NCBI GenBank assembly: GCA_964350435.1
Contig: CAYGJS010000001.1
Location: 1 to 64,000 of the forward strand
Source of the DNA: TMED27 sp964350435
GTDB taxonomy: Bacteria > Pseudomonadota > Alphaproteobacteria > Micavibrionales > Micavibrionaceae
DNA: 64,000 bases
Direction of reading: 5' to 3'
In this document: piece by piece, positions 31,541-39,435 of the stretch
Layout of the letters: the number at the start of each line of letters is the position of its first letter
Position numbering within the stretch: position 1 is the stretch's first letter
The notes under the pieces: generated by a model
The model's input: only the letters and a program-made list of their open reading frames with translations
Told to the model about the DNA's origin: nothing
The model's database searches: none
Position numbers and translations under genes: made by a program

Positions 31541-32279
31541 GACCAACCGATTCCAGAAAACTATCGTTCAGCCGGTACATGCCTCGCCCATCGGAAATAA
31601 TCAGATGCCGCCAGAGTGGATTGCGCTTGAAGATATTAGAAAGTGTGAAGCTCTGGGATCCGGCCTTGGCCAGAAGCTGTTTGCCGTTTTGCCAGGGCAC
31701 ACCTTTGACGGCGCTTTCGTAAAGCTGGCGGATGACATCGGCCTGCATGTCCCCAAAGCTGTGCTTCTGGCCGTTGAAGACAATCTTTCTGAAGGTGGGG
31801 TCATAATCTGTAAATTTCAAAACGGGCTGCGTTTTTCCAACGCGGCCTATTATTTTGACATTACAAACGCATGTCTCCTTTATGTGATGTTGTTCTTCAA
31901 AGCACTTGCGCTCTTCATTTAAAACCACAAGATCGCTAAGTGTAAATCGCAGGCTTTCAGACGTGTCGGGAAGTGCCAATTTTGAATTCTGCTGCGCACA
32001 TAAAAACTCCCTCAAATAGACGGTGCCGGATCTGAAAATCTTACGGCAGTGATGCGGGTAAAGCGGCGTGTATCCTTCCCAGTGCCGAAGCTCTTTTGTC
32101 AGGATAATGCGCGCCCCCTCAGTTTCTTCTTTGATTTCATAAAGGCTTATCATCGGCAGCCAGACATGAGCTTTCAACTGACCATGCATCAGCCATTGCT
32201 TTAGATCGGAAGGATCCGCATGCCATAATTTTTCAATGTCGTTTAGAGAATAAAATACCCGTTCTGGCAAGCCCTTCAT
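31518..32279 (-). CDS. Prophage hypothetical protein with C-terminal winged-helix-like region
   Basis: 253 residues. VFYSLNDIEKLWHADPSDLK at the start looks like a MerR/excisionase-like domain choosing WLMHGQLKAHVW. The last 80 residues (SFGDMQADVIRQLYESAVKG, then LWRHLIISDGRGMYRLND) look like a winged helix. It would be a DNA-binding protein, plausibly controlling the lysogeny region, since it is divergent from the S24 gene. AAAGGAGCTGGGAG precedes the ATG. Its 3' end lies in a 50-bp inverted repeat. No named family. Confidence 0.65.
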   Translation of the reverse strand: MKGLPERVFYSLNDIEKLWHADPSDLKQWLMHGQLKAHVWLPMISLYEIKEETEGARIILTKELRHWEGYTPLYPHHCRKIFRSGTVYLREFLCAQQNSKLALPDTSESLRFTLSDLVVLNEERKCFEEQHHIKETCVCNVKIIGRVGKTQPVLKFTDYDPTFRKIVFNGQKHSFGDMQADVIRQLYESAVKGVPWQNGKQLLAKAGSQSFTLSNIFKRNPLWRHLIISDGRGMYRLNDSFLESVGHHQPVTT

Positions 32280-32355
32280 CTCCCAGCTCCTTTCCTTCCT
32301 ATCGCAATGTTTTTCGTGATATTGGCGCTAGAGAATCCCAAAGCTCAAAACCAAC

Positions 32356-32377
32356 TTGATTCTTGTACCACAATCAA
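32356..32377. promoter_or_regulatory. Operator-like palindrome in divergent gap
   Basis: TTGATT and AATCAA form the ends of an imperfect 22-bp palindrome centred on GTAC, 16 of 22 positions symmetric. A second small palindrome, TTGAGTCAA, follows about ten bases later. Both lie between the divergent 31518-32279 and S24 genes, where a lysogeny switch would be. No GAAC/GTTC SOS box is present here. Confidence 0.4.
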
Positions 32378-32418
32378 ATAAATTGAGTCAATCTGAATAC
32401 AACTACAAGGATAAAATC

Positions 32419-32952
32419 ATGGGTGATCACGGCGGAAAAAGAGACGGCGCAGGCCGCAAGGCAGGCTCCGGAAAATACGGTGAGCCAACAAAAGCGCTGC
32501 GGGTTCCTGCGAGTCTTGTCAAAGATGTTAAAGATTTTATTCAGGTCAAAAAAGTGAAACGCCAACGCATACCATTGTACATGTCTGGCGTTCCGGCTGG
32601 CTCGCCTTCTTTTTTGGAAGACCATGTCGAAGATTATATCGATCTCAATGAATTTTTTATCAAAGATATGGGGCAAACATTCATGGTGATGGCCGAGGGC
32701 GATTCCATGGTAGATGCCAATATTAAATCCGGCGATATTCTCATCGTGGATCGGTCCATTGAACCGCAACATGGTCACATTGTTATTGCAGGTATCGATG
32801 ACAATCTGACGGTCAAACGATTGCAGATTAAAGGCAGTGAAATTTCCCTGAAGCCAGAAAACAAGAAATACGCGCCCATCATGCTGGGTGACAAAAACCG
32901 CCTGCATATCTGGGGCGTGGTGACGAATATCATTCATCGTTTGATGGCTTGA
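32419..32952 (+). CDS. UmuD-like S24 serine peptidase (LexA superfamily)
   Basis: 177 residues. The N-terminal part (GGKRDGAGRKAGSGKYGEPT) is not a helix-turn-helix. From about 50 it is a UmuD/LexA peptidase: a cleavage site Ala60-Gly61 in GVPAGSPSF, then EDYIDLNEFFIK, nucleophile Ser96 in AEGDSM and general base Lys133 in LTVKRLQ. The 37-residue Ser-Lys spacing equals that of E. coli UmuD. Self-cleavage with RecA would link the prophage to DNA damage. No umuC lies in the window. I start at ATG 32419, after AAGGATAAAATC. It could be a polymerase V subunit or a regulator. Confidence 0.88.
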   Translation: MGDHGGKRDGAGRKAGSGKYGEPTKALRVPASLVKDVKDFIQVKKVKRQRIPLYMSGVPAGSPSFLEDHVEDYIDLNEFFIKDMGQTFMVMAEGDSMVDANIKSGDILIVDRSIEPQHGHIVIAGIDDNLTVKRLQIKGSEISLKPENKKYAPIMLGDKNRLHIWGVVTNIIHRLMA

Positions 32953-33001
32953 TCACCACCCCGTCATAAGCTGAGCACTAACCGCTCACCAAGCGCTCAC
33001 C
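32952..33001. repeat. 50-bp inverted repeat, right arm
   Basis: Reverse-complement partner of 31491-31540. It begins at the stop codon of the S24 gene and contains CGCTCACC twice (32984-32991 and 32994-33001). The two arms enclose about 1.4 kb with two divergent genes. Confidence 0.85.
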
Positions 33002-33052
33002 ACCCTCGATAATCCAAGCTGATCTCCTAACGCATACAAGGAGATCAGCAAA

Positions 33053-33265
33053 ATGCCCACCGATAAACGCCCCCTCGAATTAGACGACATATATAAAACA
33101 CCTGTTGGTGACCTGTTTGTTCTTTCGGACCAAGAGTTTGATGCCTTGATAGCCGATGCAGAAGCAACCATTCAAAGATTCATCCTGATTAAGAAATGGT
33201 TGAACGGCGCTAAGCGTCAAAAAGCCTCCCGCCAGCCCAGTAAAAAATTGTGGGGTTGGTTATGA
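33053..33265 (+). CDS. Small prophage protein
   Basis: 70 residues, acidic N-terminus (PLELDDIYKTPVGDLFVLSD), one helix, then a basic tail ending KLWGWL. AAGGAGATCAGCAAA precedes the ATG. Its stop overlaps the start of the nuclease gene, so it heads the replication/recombination operon. No family recognised. Confidence 0.65.
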   Translation: MPTDKRPLELDDIYKTPVGDLFVLSDQEFDALIADAEATIQRFILIKKWLNGAKRQKASRQPSKKLWGWL

Positions 33266-34065
33266 ACCATTTTCAAAAACATGGCATTGAGCATCTTTCC
33301 GCATCGAGCCTTAATCTCGCCCGCGATAATTTCCCGCTTTGGATCATTCGTTATCTGGGCAAAGTCAAAGGACAGCAAAGCGTAAATATGCTGGCCGGGA
33401 TTGCCGTTGAAGATGCTGTTGCACGCGGCCTCGATCATCCGGACATGGATGAAGAAGCAGTCATTCAATTCGCCAAAGATGAGTATTTGAAAAAGACGGC
33501 GCTCGGTTTTGATCAAGAAGCCCGTGAGAACAAACTGCAGGAGATTACAGGTCGTCCGGCGGAAGGTAGAAAGCAAGCCTGGGACGGCATGGTGCGCAAT
33601 GCGCTTCGTACATTGCGCCCTTACGGCATCCCCACCAAACCAGAAAACGGAAAACAGCACCGCATTGAGGTTTTTCTGGACGGCATTCCCGTCCCATTGA
33701 TTGGCTTTAAGGATTTTTCATTCGATCAGCATGGCTTGGATATCGATCTTAAAACGACTGGGCGCATGCCTTCGGACATGTCTTTCGATCACCAGCTGCA
33801 AGGCGCGGTTTATTGGAAGGCATCGGGCAACCGCGCGCAGCGATTTGCCTATGTCACGAAAAGCAAAGCGGACGTTCTGGAATTAACGCCGGAGGCTGCC
33901 ACTTACGCCATTCACACTGCTACAGGCATTGCACATTGTCTACAGCGCTTTTTATCCCTTTCCAGCGACTGGCAGGAACTCAGCCAGCTCACCATCCCCG
34001 ATTACACAAACTTCCGCTGGGATTCTTTGACGGCAGGTGCCGCCAGAGAGCTTTGGGGTTTTTAA
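33262..34065 (+). CDS. PD-(D/E)XK nuclease (RecB/Cas4-like phage exonuclease)
   Basis: 267 residues. The motif IGFKDFSFDQHGLDIDLKTT at about 155-174 is a PD-(D/E)XK core, with Asp in the first strand and DxK in the second. LQGAVYWKASGNRAQRFAYV, the QxxxY helix of RecB-type nucleases, follows. An early AGIAVEDAV supplies the usual Glu. It likely degrades DNA ends for recombination with the SSB-like protein next door. ATG 33262 overlaps the previous stop as ATGA. Confidence 0.82.
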   Translation: MNHFQKHGIEHLSASSLNLARDNFPLWIIRYLGKVKGQQSVNMLAGIAVEDAVARGLDHPDMDEEAVIQFAKDEYLKKTALGFDQEARENKLQEITGRPAEGRKQAWDGMVRNALRTLRPYGIPTKPENGKQHRIEVFLDGIPVPLIGFKDFSFDQHGLDIDLKTTGRMPSDMSFDHQLQGAVYWKASGNRAQRFAYVTKSKADVLELTPEAATYAIHTATGIAHCLQRFLSLSSDWQELSQLTIPDYTNFRWDSLTAGAARELWGF

Positions 34066-34097
34066 ACAACACGAAAATCAAGAAAGGAAAATGACCA

Positions 34098-34835
34098 ATG
34101 CCACTTCATAACCTCGAACGCTCTGCCAATGCAGTGCCTCATGTCCGCTACATGGCCGGAACCGCCAGCTGGATGCTCTCTACGGAGGAAGGCATGCAAA
34201 CTATACAGCTACCCCAATGTCTGTTTGATTTTGGAAAGATCAAAACCGGATGGGGATGTTTCGCCGAAGATCAGGCCCCTGAATGGGTTTGGGATCCGTC
34301 ACTGGAGCACCAGGCACCAAAGCCGAATGATGGGCGCGAATGGAAAAAAGGGTTTCATGTATTGATCCTGTTCCCACAGGACTATGCCCCGTTCCAGCTG
34401 CGCGAATTTGCCACCACGGGTGTTGGCGCCGTTGAAGGCATTAAGGGGCTGTATGCCCTTTACGAGCAAGCCAAGGATCAAAATCCTGGCAAAGTACCGC
34501 TTGTTCAATATGTCGGCGCGACACCCACCCAGATTGGGCGCAAAGGTGGCCGGACTAATATCCCAAGCTTCCAGATTACCGGATGGGTTGATCGTCCGGC
34601 GGCCTTTGATGAGCCGCTCGGCGATGATGGGAACACTCAAGGCCAGCAGCAATTCGTCAGCCAGTCCGGTTTCGCGCAGCCTGTGCAACAGGAAAACACA
34701 GGGTTTAAGGCTGCACAACCGGCTCCACCACCTTCGCAGGCGGCCACGTCTGTCCAGCCGCCGCAAACCGATAATTCCTTCCAAGCGGCTCCACCTCAAC
34801 AGGACAGTGGCGACCTCAATAAACCTGTTTTCTAA
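34098..34835 (+). CDS. Phage ssDNA-binding-like protein
   Basis: 245 residues. A globular part to about 175 (FDFGKIKTGWGCFAEDQAPE; FQITGWVDRPAAF) is followed by a Gln/Pro-rich disordered tail of about 65 residues ending SGDLNKPVF. The shape of globular domain, flexible linker and acidic tip with a final Phe is that of SSB proteins. Its place between exonuclease and helicase supports a DNA-binding role. No OB-fold motif can be proved by eye. AAAGGAAAATGACC precedes the ATG. Confidence 0.65.
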   Translation: MPLHNLERSANAVPHVRYMAGTASWMLSTEEGMQTIQLPQCLFDFGKIKTGWGCFAEDQAPEWVWDPSLEHQAPKPNDGREWKKGFHVLILFPQDYAPFQLREFATTGVGAVEGIKGLYALYEQAKDQNPGKVPLVQYVGATPTQIGRKGGRTNIPSFQITGWVDRPAAFDEPLGDDGNTQGQQQFVSQSGFAQPVQQENTGFKAAQPAPPPSQAATSVQPPQTDNSFQAAPPQQDSGDLNKPVF

Positions 34836-34900
34836 ACCTCCCTGAACTTGGTTGTCCGGCATTGCGCCGGGCAGCCGCCTTTTTTGAAAGCTGAACATTT

Positions 34901-37099
34901 ATGAGCGCCGATCCGTCACATCTTAATCCAAACAAAGAGGCAATGCTGTTGCAGCTGACGCATCTGTTTGGCGAAACTCATGCAGATGGCCTGATTGAGT
35001 TGGCCTGGACGGATCCGCAGAATAATCATGCGCTCTCTAAAGCTCGGCTTTTTGATATTACAGATTTTGGCGAGATCCCTGATTTTGCTGCCGCGCGTAA
35101 TGCAGAGGGCAGTAATGTTTACATCGGCGCGGCCTTACGCAAAAAGGGATTGCCCGAACATAAGCGCACCAGCGATGACGCATTCTTTTCTTTAACCGCT
35201 GCTTATGTTGATCTGGATGAACCGGGCGTAGCCTCCAAAGCCCGCGAGATTTATGGTGCGGTCGGCCCGACACTGGTGGTGATCACAGGGCAGCATCCTC
35301 ATTGCCGCGCGCAATTATGGTGGCGGCTGGATGAGCCGGAAACGGATCCGGACCAAGCCAGGTCTCTTAATAAGCATCTGTCCGTTGCCATGAGCGGTGA
35401 TGAGACGGTGGTCAATCCATCGCGGGTTATGCGCCTTGGCGGCTCTATCGCATGGCCGGTCAAGCCTGGGCGCGTTGCGGAAGTGACGGAAGTCCAGCTT
35501 TTAGGGCGACCTGATGTTCCGGCGGCGGCACTTGTAAACATTGTAAAACATGTCCTTCCGCAACTTCCGCAGACTTCCGCCACTCTTCCCGATAACACGC
35601 AATCACCTTTTACACATTCCGGCACATTAAATCTGCCCGATCTGAACGGCCTTTCGGTTGATGGGTGCATTGCCAATATCAGCGCCGGGCGGGAATGGCA
35701 CAAAAATATGGTCAGGCTCACCGCCCACTGGGTGAATTCTGGCATGTCCGATCAAGAAATCCTGCTGGCTTCGGAAAGCCTGACTTTATCCGGCTATACC
35801 CGCGAACAAACGCGCAGCGAAGTTTCAAAGATGCTGCAAGGCGCGCGCGGCAAATGGGGCATACAAAACCCGTCGGTTATTTTAGAGCAGCCCAAAACCA
35901 CGCCTATGCCGTCCTTGGTTTTGAAAGATTGGAACGGTCATAAATATGCAGGCCAAGCGCCGGAGCAACGTTGGCTGGTTGAAAATCAAATTCCTCTTGG
36001 CGTGCCGATCCTGCTTGCGGCGATGGGCGGCGTTGGCAAAAGCTATCTGGCTTTGGATCTGGCACTGCATGTTTCATTGCCCACCACATCAATGTCTTTT
36101 CCCTACCGCGTGTTCGGCGGGCAGTTAAAGGAACACGGCACAGCAGTCATCCTGGCGGCAGAAGATAGTTATGAGACCATTCACCGCCGCTTCAATAAGA
36201 TTGATGAAGCCGATAAGCGCACGCTCTCTGGTGATCGGCTGATTGTTGTGCCCATGCCCAGCGTTGGCGGCCCACGTCCTTTGATCGATGTTGAGAACGG
36301 CGTACCGCAAAAAACCGAATTCTTTCACGACTTCAAAGCCCAGCTTCTGGAATTGCCCGATTTAAAACTGGTGGTCATTGATCCGCTTCAGGCGTTCGTC
36401 ATGGCGGATGTGACATCGGATCCTGCGGCGGCGCAGTTTATGTGGTCGGCGCTCGCGGAGATCTGCGCGGAGACAGGGGCAACAATTATCGTCACGCATC
36501 ATATGCGCAAAGACGGCATGCACAACATCACCAGCGTTGCCGGAGCGCGGGAAGCGATACGCGGCTCAACGGCCTTGGTGGACGGTGCGCGCGGTGCTTA
36601 TGCCCTGTGGCAAGCGGACAAAGATTATGCCCGCATCTGCTGTCAGTTTTTAGGCCGGGATTTTGAAGAAAACGCCATCATTCAAGGCGCCATCGTCAAA
36701 ACCAATGATGATGTACTACAGGCTATTCACACATACGCCAGGGCAGAAAGCGGTCTGCTCGTTCAGGATTTAAACCTCAGCAATCTGGATCCGGATGAGA
36801 TTGGCTATCCTGATTTTGAAACAGAGATCGAGATCCTCAAAGAAATCGAAAACCACTGGAATGCCGGAGAGCCTGTATCACAGGCACCGAACACCGGGCC
36901 ACGATATATCGTCAAATTCCTCAAAAAGCATTTCGGCCTCACCAAATCAGTCGCCCAGACACTTCAGGGCAAATGGGTTGATGAAGGCATCATCGCCACA
37001 GAAGTCATCAATTCAAGCTCAAAACTAAAAGGCTATCGCCTGATCAAACTCCCAGAACAAAAAACGGAAGGAGCGGAAGCATGGTACACAAACCATTGA
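34901..37099 (+). CDS. Primase-helicase (RepB-like primase plus RepA/AAA_25 ATPase)
   Basis: 732 residues. An N-terminal half with AVGPTLVVITGQHPHCRAQL, WWRLDEPETD and VNPSRVMRLGGSIAWPVKPG looks like the primase-like domain of plasmid and phage replication proteins. A RecA-type ATPase follows with Walker A MGGVGKSYLALDLAL near 373-387, AAEDSYETIHRRF, Walker B LKLVVIDPLQAF near 488-499 and IIVTHHMRKDG near 530. The C-terminal part resembles a winged helix. It would start and unwind prophage DNA replication. Seven CGGAAG hexamers begin at its 3' end. Three CTTCCG copies near 35550-35580 are inside it. Confidence 0.85.
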   Translation: MSADPSHLNPNKEAMLLQLTHLFGETHADGLIELAWTDPQNNHALSKARLFDITDFGEIPDFAAARNAEGSNVYIGAALRKKGLPEHKRTSDDAFFSLTAAYVDLDEPGVASKAREIYGAVGPTLVVITGQHPHCRAQLWWRLDEPETDPDQARSLNKHLSVAMSGDETVVNPSRVMRLGGSIAWPVKPGRVAEVTEVQLLGRPDVPAAALVNIVKHVLPQLPQTSATLPDNTQSPFTHSGTLNLPDLNGLSVDGCIANISAGREWHKNMVRLTAHWVNSGMSDQEILLASESLTLSGYTREQTRSEVSKMLQGARGKWGIQNPSVILEQPKTTPMPSLVLKDWNGHKYAGQAPEQRWLVENQIPLGVPILLAAMGGVGKSYLALDLALHVSLPTTSMSFPYRVFGGQLKEHGTAVILAAEDSYETIHRRFNKIDEADKRTLSGDRLIVVPMPSVGGPRPLIDVENGVPQKTEFFHDFKAQLLELPDLKLVVIDPLQAFVMADVTSDPAAAQFMWSALAEICAETGATIIVTHHMRKDGMHNITSVAGAREAIRGSTALVDGARGAYALWQADKDYARICCQFLGRDFEENAIIQGAIVKTNDDVLQAIHTYARAESGLLVQDLNLSNLDPDEIGYPDFETEIEILKEIENHWNAGEPVSQAPNTGPRYIVKFLKKHFGLTKSVAQTLQGKWVDEGIIATEVINSSSKLKGYRLIKLPEQKTEGAEAWYTNH

Positions 37100-37217
37100 T
37101 TTCATTATGCGGAAGTGTTTACGGAAGCTGCGGAAGCATACCCCTTAACACATTGATTTTATTGAATAGGCATTTGCGGAAGCAGTTACCTAGATCCTTA
37201 AGGATCTATTTCGGAAG
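37065..37217. promoter_or_regulatory. Candidate replication origin: CGGAAG iterons and an 18-bp palindrome
   Basis: CGGAAG occurs at 37065, 37074, 37110, 37122, 37131, 37177 and 37212. CATTGATTT(C/T)ATT occurs twice (near 37094 and 37151). TAGATCCTTAAGGATCTA, a perfect palindrome, is at 37191-37208. It follows the primase-helicase gene directly, as origins often do. The short ORF across 37081-37287 has no support. Confidence 0.45.
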
Positions 37218-37283
37218 CCGCGCTTGCGCTGCGCGGCGTCCGAATACGATCTGGTCTTTGACGGATCTTGCGGGAGGTGTGGC

Positions 37284-37883
37284 ATGAGCAAATACCGCAA
37301 GCCATACATCAACCCGAATGCCCTTCGTGCTGCCCAGCAAGCGATGGCGCCGGATCATTACAAAAAACGCTCCCTGACCGAGGGGCTGGATTATCTGGCC
37401 AGAGAGATGGAAATCAAATGGGGCGTGGATCGCTTGCCGTTGCTCGTTTCGGATCAGATGCGAGCGGCTTTTTTTCGGCAGAAAGATCTACTGGATGAAG
37501 CGCTGCAATCCGGTGATCCCACCCTGATTGATGTACAGGTGGGCGGCATGAAACGCGCCTGGCAGGCTTTGGATCAGGCCGCCACGCAAGCTGGAAAGCC
37601 CGTCTTATCGGCGGAGATTTGGGAAGTAAAACTTCCGATCTCTGGCCGCATTGTCGCGTTTGTCAAAACCTCCGCCGAAGCGCACGCCATTGCCAGACCG
37701 GATTTGGAAACATGGACGGTCAGCGAGATTGCCCAGCTGATTGATGGCATGGACGAGAACGTGGCCAAAATCAAACAGCTCTTCCCCGGCGCAGAAGTCA
37801 CAGCCATTACGAAAAAAGAAACACCCTCCGAGCAACAGGACAAACCGTTCGACTGGTCGAAGGGTGATGACATCCCGTTTTAA
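37284..37883 (+). CDS. Prophage replication-region protein with SSB-like C-terminal tip
   Basis: 199 residues, helical. Conserved-looking core with SLTEGLDYLAREMEIKWGVD, VQVGGMKRAWQALDQAATQA and VWEVKLPISGRIVAFVKTSA-like strands. The last residues, FDWSKGDDIPF, copy the peptide tip of bacterial SSB (DDDIPF in E. coli) that recruits repair proteins. GGGAGG lies about eight bases before ATG 37284. No family name known to me. The tip suggests it binds host SSB partners. Confidence 0.7.
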   Translation: MSKYRKPYINPNALRAAQQAMAPDHYKKRSLTEGLDYLAREMEIKWGVDRLPLLVSDQMRAAFFRQKDLLDEALQSGDPTLIDVQVGGMKRAWQALDQAATQAGKPVLSAEIWEVKLPISGRIVAFVKTSAEAHAIARPDLETWTVSEIAQLIDGMDENVAKIKQLFPGAEVTAITKKETPSEQQDKPFDWSKGDDIPF

Positions 37884-37905
37884 CCCGAAAGAAAGGAGAA
37901 AGGCC

Positions 37906-38112
37906 ATGAGCCATTACCAATGCCCACTGGGGAGAGCCGCAGGCGCTAGTCCCAAAAACGAAGATGAGATGGAGCTGATGCGCAGAGCCGCCTGGCGTAA
38001 GCAAGGTGTGCTGAATGTGGATCCATTAGACAACCGTCTTGCCTGGCCGGAGAAAGAATTAATCACACAAATCGCAGTGAGGCTCTACGGCGAGCGGAAG
38101 GAGTACCAATGA
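37906..38112 (+). CDS. Small prophage protein
   Basis: 68 residues, with MELMRRAAWRKQGVLNVDPL and PEKELITQIAVRLYGER. GAAAGGAGAAAGGCC precedes ATG 37906. The stop overlaps the next start as ATGA. It is a regular neighbour of DUF6362 genes in similar phages by my recollection, with no known role. Confidence 0.6.
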   Translation: MSHYQCPLGRAAGASPKNEDEMELMRRAAWRKQGVLNVDPLDNRLAWPEKELITQIAVRLYGERKEYQ

Positions 38113-38552
38113 AAATGATAGGCCCACCACCAGAACCATACTGGACAGAGAAGATCGTCATGGCGTTCATGGAAGAAGCGGCAGAGATCCACAAATGTAT
38201 CCCGGAGGTGAGAGTCCCCGGCTATCATTCCATGTGGCCGGACACCCTCAAGGATGATTGGGAACGATACTACGACATGCTGCACGCAAGGCAGCGGCGC
38301 AACTACGCTCTGCCCAAGCAGGTGGATTTCATGGAAGAGGTTATGCGCTGGCTGCGCTGGTTAAACGTGATCGAGCAGCGGGTGATCTGGGCGCGCGCCA
38401 ATAACATTCCGTGGAAGGTGCTGGAGCATGATTTCAACAGCAGCAAGACCACGCTCTGGCGGCACCTCAACGTAGGCACAAACCGTCTGGCAGCCATCTT
38501 GAACAACAATGATCCCGATGGTGACTACCAACATACACTCAAGCGTTTTTGA
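38109..38552 (+). CDS. DUF6362-like helix-turn-helix protein
   Basis: 147 residues, basic. The C-terminal half holds a sigma-region-4-like helix-turn-helix: EQRVIWARANNIPWKVLEHD, then NSSKTTLWRHLNVGTNRLAA. The N-terminal EKIVMAFMEEAAEIHK and LRWLNVI parts match the DUF6362 pattern. It is likely a transcription regulator of late genes, as it stands just before the terminase region. Family naming is from memory. Confidence 0.7.
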   Translation: MKMIGPPPEPYWTEKIVMAFMEEAAEIHKCIPEVRVPGYHSMWPDTLKDDWERYYDMLHARQRRNYALPKQVDFMEEVMRWLRWLNVIEQRVIWARANNIPWKVLEHDFNSSKTTLWRHLNVGTNRLAAILNNNDPDGDYQHTLKRF

Positions 38553-38889
38553 AGGTCAGTCTATGCTTGCTATGCATTTGAAACAGTGTTGCAACACCGT
38601 TAACACACATTCCTTGAAACACTTTTTCGATTTTTGAGGTATATTTTTTCTATGCTGGACAGAAATGCGCGATTTGCTGCTGCGACCGCCCCTTATCAAC
38701 TTGACTTACAAAATCTCGCGGGTCCTGTGGGGCCGAAACCTATAGGGGCGGGGAACGCGCGGGAGTTTTTTAGCGTCAGGGCTTTGAACTTCCTTGACAC
38801 GCCAGCTTGACACTTTCTTTTTAACCTTTTGATTAAGCGTTATTATTCGGAATAAAACCAGAATAGCAAAACGCCACTTACTTGACATT
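38553..38889. other. Gap before terminase; candidate cos region
   Basis: No supported gene. An ORF of 52 codons from ATG 38652 lacks a ribosome site. CCGCCCCT (near 38687) and AGGGGCGG (near 38743) form an inverted repeat about 50 bases apart, followed by GC-rich GGGGAACGCGCGGGAG. gpA-type terminases cut cos sites next to their small-subunit gene, so a cos is expected near here. Confidence 0.35.
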
Positions 38890-39432
38890 ATGACCGAACT
38901 GATGAGCCAGAAAGCCTACGCTGAATATAAAGGATTCAGCAGGCAGTATGTGAATGAGCTTGTTAGGGATAAAGTTTTACGCCTGAAGCGCGGAAAGATT
39001 GATCGCGATGAAGCGGACAAAACTCTTGAAGCCCGCAGAGAACCTGCTCGGCCATTACGCCGCAATTCGCAAACTTCCGCACAGGATGCAGTGCCGCCCG
39101 CAATGCCTACGCAAATGTCCGGTAGATTACCTGTATCGGAATTGCCAACGCTGCTTTTGAAAACACGGATCAAGAGCGAAACCGAAAAAGCCAGATTATT
39201 GGAGATTAAGGCCAAGGTTGAGGCCGGAAAATATATCGACCGTGACGAAGCCGAAACACAGATATTCAAACACTTTCGCCCCTTGCGCGATAACCTGCTG
39301 ACAGTGCCTGATCGGCTTGATGCAGAACTGGCGGCAACAACTGACCGTCACATTGTTCATAAGATTTTATACAACGAGATCGTCCGCGTTCTGGACGATG
39401 CCAACAAACCAGCTTTGAAACCGAAACGTTAA
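38890..39432 (+). CDS. Terminase small subunit (Nu1-like)
   Basis: 180 residues. The first 50 (SQKAYAEYKGFSRQYVNELV, then LKRGKIDRDEADK) form a winged helix as in lambda Nu1. A disordered linker and a long helical C-terminal part (KTRIKSETEKARLLEIKAKV) for contact with the large subunit follow. It would recognise cos DNA. Met5 is an alternative start. The large subunit is 1.9 kb downstream, separated by the methyltransferase and two minus-strand genes. Confidence 0.82.
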   Translation: MTELMSQKAYAEYKGFSRQYVNELVRDKVLRLKRGKIDRDEADKTLEARREPARPLRRNSQTSAQDAVPPAMPTQMSGRLPVSELPTLLLKTRIKSETEKARLLEIKAKVEAGKYIDRDEAETQIFKHFRPLRDNLLTVPDRLDAELAATTDRHIVHKILYNEIVRVLDDANKPALKPKR

Positions 39433-39435
39433 ACC

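Noticed and set aside
37065..37217. CRISPR array
   Set aside because: The repeat unit is only six bases with irregular spacing, and no cas genes are in the window.
37081..37287. 68-codon ORF after the primase-helicase
   Set aside because: No ribosome site, low-complexity Cys/Ser/Arg composition, and it runs through the CGGAAG repeats and the palindrome.
38652..38810. 52-codon ORF in the gap before terminase
   Set aside because: Preceded by TTTTTTC rather than a ribosome site, and no family resemblance. The stretch is better explained as a packaging region.
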